A stretch of DNA of 64,000 bases, taken from Sapria himalayana (lineage: Eukaryota; Streptophyta; Magnoliopsida; Malpighiales; Rafflesiaceae). Where the stretch lies: contig JAREIK010002275.1 in assembly GCA_029783825.1 (NCBI GenBank), positions 1 through 64,000 on the forward strand. Direction: 5' to 3'. The position numbers and the translations under genes are program-made. The notes under the pieces were generated by a model. The model saw nothing but the letters and a program-made list of their open reading frames with translations, was not told the DNA's origin and ran no database searches. Below, piece by piece: positions 41,101 through 52,277 of this stretch (positions within the stretch are counted from its first letter, which is position 1; each line of letters begins with the position of its first letter).

Positions 41101-44100
41101 ATAAATAGATAGATTGAAAGATAGACAAATAGATATACATATAGATACTAATATATATAGATGAATAAACATATAGATAATAAGATTTATAGAAAGAAGA
41201 CATATAAATAGTAAGATAAATAGACAGATAGATTAACAAATAAATAGATGGATATATTGATCTATATAAAGACTGATAGATAGATAGATAGATAAATAGA
41301 CAGTTAGATAAAAAGATTAACTGATAGATATATTAGTTAATAGACAAATTACTAACATATATACACAAATATATACATATATAGATAACTAGATAAATAG
41401 ACAGATAGATAGTTATATATAAAGATAGATAGACAAATATATATACAAATATATAGATAGGTAGGTAGAAATATAGAAAGAAAATAGATAGACTAATATA
41501 AAGATAGATAGAGAAATAGATAAGTAGTGATGCAGATAGTTAGTAAGGTAGACAAATTATCAAAAAAAAAAAGATAGGCAGGTACACAGATAGACAGCCA
41601 GACAAATTGACAAATAGACAAGAATATAGGCAATCAAACTTATAGATAGATAAATAGACAAATAGACAAGGAAACAGATAGACAGATATTAGATAGATAG
41701 ATAGCTAGTTTTATATACTTATTGATAGACATATTAATAGACATATAGATGGATTGATTGATAAATATATTGATAGAGAGATATATAGAAAGATATATAG
41801 ATAGAAAAATAGATATATAGATCGATATATAGATAGATAAATAGACATATAGAGAGACAATTAGATAGATAGATAGACTGATAGATTGAAAAATAGATAA
41901 ATAGATAAATAGATATATCGATAGAAAGATAAAAACACAGATAGTGAGACAAATTAATAGATAGATTTATAATTAGATTGATATAAAGTTTGATAGATAT
42001 ATTAAAAGACATATTGATAGATATATTTATAGATAGATAGATTGATTAATTGATTGACATATAAAAAATTATATAGATAGACAAATAGTTAAACATATAG
42101 ACAGACATAAATATAAATTGATAGATAGATTTATAAGTAGATAGTTAGATAGATAGATAGATAATACATAGATTATTAGATAGATAGATAGGCAGATTAA
42201 TAGAGAGATAAATAATAGATAGGTAGACAGATAGATAGATAAATAGATAGAAAGATAGATTGATTGATTGATAGACAACTAGATAGACATATAGATTTAT
42301 ACATATATAGACAGATAGATAGATAGAAAGATTGATAGATAGACATATTGAAAGATAGAAAGATAGAGAGATAGAATGATACAGATAGAAAGAAGAAAGA
42401 TAAAAATATAGCTATACATATAGCTAGACAGACATATAGACATATAGATATATAAATTGGTATTTAGATTAATAGATAGACATATAGATAGATATAAAGA
42501 GAAATAGATAGACGTATAGATAGATAGATTATAGATATATAATTAGCTAGAAAGATAGATAGATATATAGAATGAAATCTAAAACAATAAAATGATAGAC
42601 ATATTAATAGATTGATTGATAAACAATTTGATAGACTATTTGAAAGACATATTGATAGCCAGATTGAAAGAGAGATTCTTAGATAGATTGATAGACAAAT
42701 TGAAATCTAGATGGTTAGACAAATATAATGATTAATTAATAGACAGATTGATAGACAAATAGATAGTTAGATAGAAAGACAAAGAGATAAATATATAGAT
42801 AAATAGATAAACAGACATATTGATTGACTAATAGATAGACAAATAGATAGACATACATACAGATAGAAAGATAAATAGATAGATAGGTAGACATATAGAT
42901 AAACAAATAGAGAGCTAATTGAAAGACAGATAATAGACAGATAGATAGACATATAGAAAGTCAAATAGATAGATAGATATATTGACAAAATGATAGACAT
43001 AAAGAAATATAGTTAGATAGATATACATATAAAAAGATAGATAGATAGATAGATAAATAGATAGGAAGATAGATTGAGTGATAGATAGATAGATAGACAG
43101 ATTAATAGACATATAGTTAGATAGATTGATAAAAAAATTGATAGATTGATTGATAAATATATTGATAGATAGATTGATATATAAAATGATAGACAATATG
43201 ATAGACAAATAGTTGGACAAATTGATAGACATTTTAATATATAGATCGATAGATAGTTAAATAAATATATAGAAAGTAAAAGATATAGATAGATTATTAG
43301 ATAGATTGATAAAATGATAGATAGAAAGATAGATAACAAAAAGTAAAGGAGACAGATAAACAAACAGATAGATAGATAGATAGATAATTTTTAGTCAGTT
43401 TGATAGATAAATTTGATAGACATACAGATGAAATGTTTGATAAATATCTTGATAGAGAGATAGATAGAAAGATAAAAAAATAGACAAATATATTGGCAGA
43501 TTGATAATAGATAAACATATAGATAGAAAGATTGATTGACAGATAAATAGACACATTAATAGATAGATTGATATTCAAATTGATAGAAGGATTGAAAGAC
43601 ATATTGATAGATAGATTGTTAGATAGATTTATTAGAAATAGATAGATAGATTGATAGATATATAGATAAAAAAATATATGGATAGACAAATAAGTAGATA
43701 GATAAATAGATTGATTAATTTTTAGTTAAATAGATAGTTAGATAGATAGATAAACATATATATATAGATATATTATTAGATACTCATATAGATAGAAAGA
43801 TATATTGATACGTAATATATAGATAGATAGATACAAAGATAGAAAGATAGAAAGATTAATAGAAAATAGATATATAGTTAGATAGACTGATAGATACATC
43901 ATTTGATACTCAAATAGATAAATGCAAAGAGAGATAGAAAGATATATAGAAAGATAAACAGATAGATAGAAAGATAGATAGAAAAACAAATAGATTAACA
44001 CATAACTAAAGAGAAAAATAGAATAATAGAAAGATAGATAGATAGATGGGTAGATCGACAATTAGAGATATGATAGATAGATAGACAAATAGGTCGACAG

Positions 44101-45033
44101 ATAGATCGATAGATAGATAGATAGAAAGATAGACACATAGATAAACAAAATGATAGATTTATTGATAGATAGATTGATAGACAAATTGATAGATAATATA
44201 GGTAGATTAATTGATAAATATATAGATTTAAAGAATGATAGATAGATTGAAAGTCAAATTGATATGTAGATGGATAGAAAAATCGATTTACAATTGATTA
44301 ACATATAGATAGATAGTTAGAAAGACAAAAAGATAGATATATAAATAGATATATAGATAGTAGATAGACAGATAGATCGATAGATAGACAAATAGATATA
44401 AGACAGATAGATAGATAGATAGATAGACAGATAGATATACATATAGATAGACATATAGATAGACAAATAAATAGAAAATAGATAGATAAGTTATTAGATA
44501 GATAGATAGTCATATAGATAGAGAAATAGATAAATAGATAGATAGAAGCAAAAATAGATAGATAGAAGCAAAAATAGATAGACATATAGATATATAGATA
44601 GATATAGATATAAAATGTTAGATAGATAGATAGATTGAAAGATAGATATATTCATATATAGATAGATAGATAGACACATAAATAGAAAGATAGATAGACA
44701 AATAGATAGACCAATAGATATATAGATAGATACATAGATTTATACATAGATTGATAGACAAATTGATAGATAGATTAAAAGATAGATTGATAAATAGATT
44801 GATAGACAAATTGATAGACATATTGATTGATAAATTGTTACATATATTGATTGTCAGATTCATATACAATTTTCTACACATTTTGATATTCATATAGTTA
44901 GACAAATTGATAGGCAGATTGATTGTCAAATAGATAAATATATAGATAGATAGATCAATTGACAGATAGACAAACAGATAGATAGATAGATACATACATA
45001 GACAGATAGATTGATAGATAGATAAATAAATAA

Positions 45034-45090
<57 letters not shown>

Positions 45091-46277
45091 TATAAAAATT
45101 AATATATATTAATTGATAGGTAGATTATTAGATGGATATATAGAAAGATAGATATACACATAGATATATTGATATATAAATTAATATATAGACAGACATA
45201 TAGATAGACAGATAGATAAAAAAATAGATTGATAGATTATTAGATAGATATACTGATAGATAGATAGATAGATAGTAAAATAGATAGACAAATAGATAGA
45301 CAAATAGATAAACAGATAGATAGATAGATAGATATATAAATAGATTAATAAATAGGTAGATAGATAGATAAATAGATAGATATATCAAAAGACAAATACA
45401 TAGATAGATACAATGATTAAAAGATAAATAGATAGATAGATAGATATATAGATAGATAGACTAATAGATAGAAAGATAGATACACATATTGATACAAAGA
45501 TTGATAGAAAGATAGATATACAGATAGATAGATAGTAAGAAAGATTTATAGACAGATAGATAGATAGATAGTTAGACAAATTGATAGAAAGATTGATACA
45601 TAGATAGATAGACAAATAAATACATAGATTGATAAATAGATTGATAGACATATAAATAGATAGGTAGATATATTAATAGACATATAAATAGATAGTCAGT
45701 CAGACAAATAGTAAGTTAGATAGAAATTTTAGTAGATAGATAGTAAAGTAGAAAGATAAAAATCCAGATAGATCAACAAACAAATGGGTAGATAGATAGT
45801 CAAACTAATAGATAGATAGATAGATAAACAAATAGAATGAGAGATAGACAGATAGATATAGAGATAGATAGATAGTTTTATAGATATATTGATAGACAGA
45901 AAGATTGATAGATTGATAAATATATTGATAAATAAACAGATAATATACACATTTAGATAGACAGATAGATAGACTTATAACTAGATAGATAGATAGACGT
46001 ATAGTTATATAGATAGAAAGATAGATAGATCTATAGATAATATATAGATAGATAGAGAGATAGACATGTAGATAAAAAAATAAAATAGATATATAGACAA
46101 ATTAATCGATAGATTGATAGTAAGATTGATAGACAGATAGATAGACATATAGATAGAAAGATTGATATAAAGATAGATAAATTGATTGATTAATGATAGA
46201 AAGATATATTGATATTTAGATAAACATATAGATAGATAGATAGATAAATAGACATATTCTTAGACAAATAGATAGAT

Positions 46278-46319
<42 letters not shown>

Positions 46320-46637
46320 CTGTTAGATAGATAAATATATAAATAGAGAGATAATAAATAGATAGATAGATAGACAGATAGATAGGCAGATAGATAGACT
46401 GATAGATAGAACGAAAGATAGATAGATAGATAGATAGACCAATAGATAGATAGATAGATAGGGAGATAGATAGATAGTAAGATAGATTGTTACATAGATA
46501 GATAGAAATATTGATAAAATGATAGATAGAAAGATAGATTGATAGATATATAGAAAGTTTAATAGATAGATAAATAAAAATATAGATAAATTGATAGATA
46601 GATATATAGATAGATAGATTTACTGATAGGTAGAGAG

Positions 46638-46880
46638 CACTACAAAAAAATCCCAAATAACTAGGGAAGATTCCCTAGCTAAATGTGGTTTTTCCATCAC
46701 TAAAATGGATATAACGAAGGATTTACGGTGAATCCTTTCCCAATATAAAGTTATTGTCACAAAAATTAACAAGTAAATATATTCCATACCAAAACTAGCG
46801 AGGGAAAATTCCCTAGCTAAATTAGCGAGGAAATTTTCCCTAGCTAAATTAGCTATGGAAAAATCTTTAGCTATTTCATT
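46638..46880 (+). repeat. CACTA-3 left terminal and subterminal repeats
   Basis: Terminal CACTACAAAAAAA is followed by repeated TTCCCTAGCTAAAT, AATTAGCGAGGAAA and TTAGCTATGG motifs within 240 bp, closely matching the two other left ends. The minus-strand frame that runs across this junction is satellite plus transposon end, not a gene. Confidence 0.85.
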
Positions 46881-47174
46881 CCAAGATTAATTTCCCATTT
46901 TTAATTTTTTATATAAAATTTAATTATATATTTTAAAATTTTTATGTTAAATTTAATAAAAACATAAACTATAAACCATTTTAAATAATTAACAAAAAAT
47001 AAAATCAATTAATAAAATATTCTTGTATAATATGTTAAATTGTTAAAATAGAAACATAACAAAACTTGATTAGATCTTATTCTTCATCAATGTATCTCAT
47101 GATAGTGGATAAAGTATAATCTATCCGTGAAATTAACATTGCTTTCTCTCTCCCAGCTCATCAATATCTACATA

Positions 47175-47342
47175 CTACACTAGCACCATAGCATGTTCCT
47201 CCATGTCCATCTGCATTGCTTCATTTAGTTCTAGTCTGCATTTCCTTTCCACTGCCAATTCCTTCCTTTTATCTACCATTTCCCTTTTTGTATCTAGTTG
47301 CTCTTCAATTAGTACTTTTTTTAACCTTGCGATCGGTTGCAT
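47175..47342 (-). CDS. 55-residue coiled-coil-like frame, possible gene fragment
   Basis: The minus-strand frame starts ATG at 47342 and stops at 47175-47177. It is strongly charged and helix-forming: IARLKKVLIEEQLDTKRE near the start, then VDKRKELAVERK, then LNEAMQMDMEEH. The composition is unlike the satellite or the CACTA subterminal repeats, so it looks like real former coding sequence, most likely a coiled-coil piece of a larger protein. It lies 120 bp beyond the stop of the SmF copy in the same orientation. It could also be a leftover of a CACTA tnpA-type C-terminus. No family can be named. Confidence 0.35.
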   Translation of the reverse strand: MQPIARLKKVLIEEQLDTKREMVDKRKELAVERKCRLELNEAMQMDMEEHAMVLV

Positions 47343-47791
47343 GTATGTATGTGCCTATGTGTGTGTGTAAACACTGACGCATGAACTTTCATGCAAATAT
47401 ACATACCATCAAAGACAATAGAAGGAAATAATCTAGGGCTTAAAAACACTATTATATGTATTTCAGGCATGCTCAGCATCATCTAGTTCTTTTTCCTCTA
47501 GTACTCTAAGCAGATAAAAAATATTGTTATACCTGCACATGGAGCATAACATGTTACATTTCCAAACTAATAAAGAACACAACAATGTCACTGATAAATA
47601 GATAGACTAGCACATGCAACACCAACTACCATTTGCTAGAAATGTCACACGACTAGATAATCTTGAGCTTATTTTTAAATTACCAAATCAAGATTTCACG
47701 AAGATTTTCAGTGAACTGCCCATCAAAATATTCTTCTGTGTTGCCCAGCTTCATGCATCAGTCCATGGTTAATTTTAAGAAAGTTAGAAAA

Positions 47792-47950
47792 GAATTTTGT
47801 ATGGAAATAATATGTTTTAAATAAGAATTCCAAAATATGATGCTTGATTGAAAAATATTACCAAACTAGTGTTTTGGAAATAGCATGACAATTGCCGTCA
47901 TTGTGAACGATGGTCATTGCCATGCTATTGAATTTTAAAAATGAAGACCT
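47792..47950 (+). repeat. Left terminal inverted repeat of the Pack-MULE
   Basis: This pairs with 49613-49772 in inverted orientation over about 155 bp with scattered substitutions and small indels. The outer boundary was set by the end of similarity next to the 9 bp flanking repeat. Confidence 0.85.
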
Positions 47951-49580
47951 TTATCAATGTCTACCTCGCTTGATGATGTCGAATTTAGGTTTAAATTTGG
48001 TTTTGACATGAGTTCCAATTTGGATTCATTTATGCTTTCAATATTACATATTGGCCAAATAAATTTCAAGTGTGCGGCCATGTAAGTTGATGTTTTGATC
48101 AAGAGATGATGTAGAAAAGGAAGCTGAAGAAGATGAATTTAACTTGTTGGTTTTATTTAGATTGAAATGGAGAAGCCACTTATGGCAAGCATCCCTTGAT
48201 TTGTTGAAGTTGATAGGATCACTCTAAATCATGATTAAAGAAAAAAAACAAATCATTTAATAAGAATAAGAGGGTTTAGATACATTCGAGTATGAAAAGA
48301 CCATATTTCATATTTAATAAAACAATTAGGCATTTTATCATCACCCCACTTTTCTTCTTTATACCACTGGATCCACGATGACAAACTTGAACAAGTAGAA
48401 CATGCAGAAATGAACTCATGATTTTGAAATTGAGTTTCTTTGTAGATTTTAATGGAGTAATTGGGACTGCATGTTGTGCTTTTTGTAAGTAATCTAGATA
48501 CAATCTTTTTCCAGCCAAAGCCACTCTCACATGTAGATGTTTTGCTCTTACACCCATTTTTCTTCTTTTTTAAAACTTAGTCAAATGCGTGACTAGTAAG
48601 ATATGAAGTGTTTATGCACACATATATACAATAGTTGACACGATGGTACCTATGAATAAGTGTGTGGGTGTCTTTGTTTGTGCATGTCTTTGTGGGTGTG
48701 TATTTGAGTCATTGATGGATATCATAAGTGACAGATATATCACACTAAAGTAATCTGAGAAGAAAAAATAAAAAAAATTGTTTTACCTGTTGAGATTGAG
48801 GCTAAGATTCAGGCTTCCAACTGGAACAGTGACTGGATAAAGTTCGTAAATAGTCTCTAGAGAGGGAAAGCCTGCTTTAAACTTAATGCAAGTTTGGAAT
48901 GTGGCGATTCCCATGAGCCATACTCTTCCAGCCTCGTCGCTTATACCATAGATCAGACTTTGCATCTCTGTGATAATGTACTCTGTAATGTTGTTACCTG
49001 CTTGCCAACTATAATTTGGTCAGATATCACAGACTCATTTAAGATCACCCACATATAAAACAACTTCTCTACTCGAATAATCATCTACGATGCACTTAAG
49101 CTCCATAAATTTTTGGCAAATATCTACTTTTGAATGATTCATTAAAGAGAACAGAGGAAATGTTACAAATCTAATCATTTCCATTTTCTTCCTCACTCCT
49201 CTGACTACGCTCTCTATGCTTGCCACACACTCTCCCATAATCACTATGTTTTTTTATTCCTCTCCATCACTGATAAAATCCTCATCACATCTTCAATCTT
49301 TTTTAGTGTTTCTAATGGCGAGATTAAGTCCTTAGGTAATGGTTCAAATTGACTAAAAGAAAGAAATTAAGGAGGAGGAGAGTTGGCTACGGTAAGAGGT
49401 TTTATGGCTTCTTTCAGGTATGCATTTTAGAGAATTGGAGTGATATTGGAAGTAGTAGCCAAGGTGGTGGATGTACTTCTAGAACAAATATTCACAAATA
49501 CGGTTTGTTCAACTTTGATTTTCACTAGGTTGGATACCACACACTCTATCGTCATTCTCAAATCCTCCATTTTAAACTTT
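47951..49580 (-). pseudogene. SMXL: Captured SMXL3/4/5-like (ClpB-type) gene fragment
   Basis: SMXL proteins are ClpB-like nuclear transcriptional regulators; the SMXL3/4/5 clade acts in phloem development. The minus strand gives, in family order, several recognisable pieces. A diverged N-terminal piece comes first (about 49500-49580, NLVKIKVEQTVF). Next are EDVMRILSVMERNKK near 49290 and IVIMGECVASIESVVRGV near 49240. LKCIVDDYSSREVVLYVGDLK lies just before 49035, and GRVWLMGIATFQT with SLNLSLN at 48783-48965. After a donor-like CAG|GTAAAA at 48786/48785, a second exon ends in SSLSSWIQWYKEEKWGDD (about 48290-48560). A third piece holds KSRDACHKW near 48210 and LMSKPNLNLNSTSSSEVDI near 47970. 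The P-loop AAA+ C-terminal half is absent. Stops and frameshifts occur in the first exon. Introns appear retained, so capture was at DNA level. Confidence 0.83.
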
Positions 49581-49612
49581 TTTAAAATTCAATAACCAGC
49601 ATTCATAATGCT

Positions 49613-49772
49613 GGCCTTTGATTTTTAAAAATTTAATATCATGGCAATGACCATCATTCATATAATGTAAATTGCCACGCTATTTCTCAGATGCATTAGT
49701 TTGGTAATAATTTTCTAACTAGCATTATATTTTGGATTTTTTTTTAAAACATATTATTTCCATACAAAACTC
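49613..49772 (-). repeat. Right terminal inverted repeat of the Pack-MULE
   Basis: This is the inverted counterpart of 47792-47950. The inner edge meets the start of SMXL-like sequence within about 40 bp, so almost the entire interior is captured DNA. Confidence 0.85.
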
Positions 49773-50052
49773 TTTAGAAAGTGCCAAACAAAAGAGAAAT
49801 GATAGTTGAAATGACAACACGTTGAGTGGTATTGAATTTTTTCCCACCTATAGGTTCATATAAAAATCCACCGAAACATGGAAATCTGAAAGAAACTAAA
49901 GAAATAAATGAGAAAAAAATTACAATGCATAAGAAAAGAATACAAGGTAGCTCACTTTTGTATTCCATTTCGCACTTGAGTTTTACAATGACCATCTTTC
50001 CAGTCAAGTTGTTAAGAAAAGGCTTGGGATTAATGGGGATGGTTTGCAACAT

Positions 50053-50985
50053 TCAGCAATAAAAAAACTAATGAACTGTGTTATCATGCACGTATGCATT
50101 AGATATTTCTCTACAATTACTTAAAATGCATAGGCATGCATATATGCAATATACATGCATACAACATGAATATAGTATAACTATATACATGCATACAACA
50201 TGAACATATAGTATAACTATATGTTATTTTAGAAAAGCTGGAAGTCTGTAAATTTTTAGTTGAGTTGTGCTAAGTATGTAATTCATGTAAAGAAGCAATA
50301 GTAGAGTAAAGGAAGATCAAAGCTTAAAAAGCAAGGAGGGAGGCAGCCAAGCAGGGAACTCTTACAGCTTAAGGAGGGAGTCTGCTGCTGAATTTTCTAG
50401 TTTTTCTGGTTGGAATTTCCAGAAATTGATGAATATTTATTACAAAGCAGAATTTAAAAGATGCAATGCTGATATTCAAGGCGGGATACTCTAAAAAAGC
50501 GATAGCATTCTAGCATCTCTCAAAGAGTAACATGACAAGAGGAATTCCAAATCAAAGGTCTCACCTTACAAGACGCGGAAGAGACATGGACTCTTGAAAA
50601 AGACTGCACTTATCTTTACTATACGAATAAAGATTCAGCCATGGTTTCATTAGAAAGAATGAACTTCTCAAAGCTTAAAGGAAGATCTCAAGACCTCAAA
50701 AACATTTCCCTTTAAATTTATACACTTAGTTTGATCTAAATGTTAAAGATTTTCTTAAATATTGGGTGTAATAGGGATAAGGGTAGATGTTAGTTTGTAA
50801 AAATGGTATTCCTCCGCCAAAAGAGAGGGTTATAACTAATAAATAACACTTAAAAAAACACACACACACGCACACCCTATTTTCCTATCTTCTCATTTTT
50901 TTATCTTGTCCATATTTTGCACCTTTCTTGTTCAATTGAATTATTGATGCATAAAAATGGTTATTACCAAAAATCAAAAAAAATT
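50053..50985. other. Unassigned DNA between SmF copy and satellite
   Basis: The first part is probably upstream intron or leader of the SmF copy on the minus strand. Near 50154-50221 a unit of about 35 bp (ATGCATACAACATGAA, then TATAGTATAACTATAT) is duplicated. From about 50260 to 50870 the sequence is less AT-rich than its surroundings (AGGGAGGCAGCCAAGCAGGG, CCTCCGCCAAAAGAGAGGG) and could be part of a retroelement or UTR, but I recognise no motif. An (AC)n run lies near 50858-50874. No CACTA right end is visible. Confidence 0.5.
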
Positions 50986-52220
50986 CTAATATATCAATCA
51001 ATCAATCTATCTTTATATTTAATTATCTATCTATCTTTATATCTATCTATGTATATTTCTGTTTATGTATCTGTCTATTTATCTTTCTATCTAACTAACA
51101 AACTATCTATCTATCTAATTATCTATCTATATATGAATCTATCTATCCTTTTGTCTATCTATTTTTTTATCTATCTGTCTATCTACCTATCTATCCATCA
51201 ATCGATCTATCTATCTATCTATTTTTTATCTATATAGCTATCTATCTATTAATTTGTCTATGTATCCATTTATCTTTCTAATAATTTGTCTATCTATCTA
51301 TCAAAATATCAATATATCGATATATATGTGTCTCTATCTATCTATCTATATGTCTATTTATCTTTCTATCTATTTTTCTATCTCTCTATCTATCAATATG
51401 TCTATCTATCTATCTATATATTTATCTATCTATGAGTGAATATATCTGTCTCTCTATTTGTTTATCTATCTATCTATCTATCTGTCTATCTGTTTATCAA
51501 TATTTCTAACTATTTCATTATTTATCTATCTATCTATTTGTCTTTCTATCTATCAGTCTATCTATCTATAATTCTATCTAACTATCTATTTATCCATCTA
51601 TCTATCTATCTATTATTCAATCTATCAATATGTATTTCTATATGTCTATAAATCTATCTATCTATATATTTCTCTCCCTATATGTCTGTCTATCTTTCTA
51701 TCTATTTTTATATCTATTTGATTATCTATCTAATTATAAATCAGTCAATCTATCTATCTATTAATATGTCCTTCTATCTTTATCTATTTGTCTATATATC
51801 TATCTATATGTTTATCTATCTATATATCTATCAGGCAATTGATAAGTCTATTAAATTATCTATCTATCTATCTATCTATCTCTCTGTCTATTTATCTTTC
51901 TATCTAACAACATGACTATCTATCTATTTATATATCTATCTATTTATCTATTTATTTATTTATCTATCTATCTATCTTTCAATCTAATTGTATATCTATC
52001 TATCTATCTAATTATCTATTAATCTATCTATAAATTTGTGTTTCTAACTGTCTATCTATCCATCTATCTATTTGACTATCTATCTATTTATATACATATT
52101 TATCAATCTATATATCTATATGTTTATATAATTATCTATCTATCTATCTCTATATCTATCTATATATCTATCTATCTATCATTTTGTATGACTATCTCCT
52201 TTTCTATCTTTCTATCTATA

Positions 52221-52277
<57 letters not shown>

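Larger units (their letters stand above)
34625..46637 (-). repeat. Inverted satellite block III (TAGA on + strand)
   Basis: Twelve kilobases of the same satellite as blocks I, II, IV and V but with reversed polarity: TAGA on the + strand, hence TCTA on the minus strand. All long open frames switch to the minus strand accordingly. It starts at the CACTA-2 right terminus and stops at the CACTA-3 left terminus. Variant tetramers are the complements of those elsewhere (CAGA, CAAA, TTGA, CATA). (TA)n runs occur near 37577-37613, 45033-45085 and 46280-46315. Confidence 0.96.
47792..49772. mobile_element. Pack-MULE-like element carrying an SMXL gene fragment
   Basis: About 155 bp at 47792-47947 is the inverted complement of 49617-49772. 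Shared landmarks include TTTTGTATGGAAATAATATG, ATTACCAAACTA and GATGGTCATTGCCATG. The termini begin GA(A/G)TTTTGTATGG. The adjacent nonamers GTTAGAAAA (47783-47791) and TTTAGAAAG (49773-49781) match at seven of nine positions, as expected for an aged 9 bp Mutator target duplication. There is no transposase inside; instead the space between the repeats is filled by pieces of a plant SMXL gene. Long terminal inverted repeats plus captured host exons define a Pack-MULE. It inserted in an intron of the SmF copy. Confidence 0.85.
47463..50043 (-). pseudogene. SmF: SmF (snRNP F) gene copy with introns, split by a MULE
   Basis: SmF is one of seven Sm proteins forming the ring on spliceosomal snRNAs. 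Three minus-strand exons match it in order. The first, 49956-50043, encodes [16 protein letters not shown] and then [12 protein letters not shown]. The second, about 47684-47765, encodes NTEEYFDGQFTENLREILI. The third, 47463-47532, encodes YNNIFYLLRVLEEKELDDAE to a stop. Donors (GTGAGC at 49955, GTAATT at 47683) and one acceptor (CAG before 47532) remain, so the copy came from genomic DNA, not mRNA. Damage includes Trp-to-Cys in the KLKWGMEY motif, a lost or garbled SVDSYMNL stretch at the start of the second exon, Arg-Cys changed to Trp-Tyr at the last junction, and an AG-to-AA change at the probable acceptor before ACC ATC. The 1.98 kb MULE lies in the first of these two introns. The copy is therefore nonfunctional. 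Confidence 0.82.
46638..50985 (+). mobile_element. CACTA-3, left end intact, right end not found
   Basis: At 46638 CACTACAAAAAAATCCCAAA follows TAGA satellite directly, and the next ~240 bp matches the left ends of CACTA-1 and CACTA-2, including CTTTCCCAATATAAAGTT. A short part of the shared internal block (TGCTTTCTCTC) follows near 47140. After that the content is captured gene material on the minus strand. I could not find a matching right terminus or right subterminal motifs before the TCTA satellite resumes near 50986. The end given is therefore the limit of nonsatellite DNA, not a proven transposon end. The element is either truncated or was broken by a rearrangement. Confidence 0.6.

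Noticed and set aside
34625..46637. Treating the TAGA block as a different satellite
   Set aside because: Its complement has the same unit, phase and variant tetramers as the TCTA blocks, so it is the same satellite in inverted orientation.
49774..50052. Functional SmF gene starting at the ATG at 50052
   Set aside because: Only one exon is in this frame; that ATG lies in the probable upstream intron, the KLKWGMEY Trp is lost, later exons are damaged and a 1.98 kb element separates them.
50260..50870. LTR retrotransposon remnant
   Set aside because: The composition suggested an LTR or UTR, but no TG...CA ends, primer-binding site, polypurine tract or coding domain could be found.
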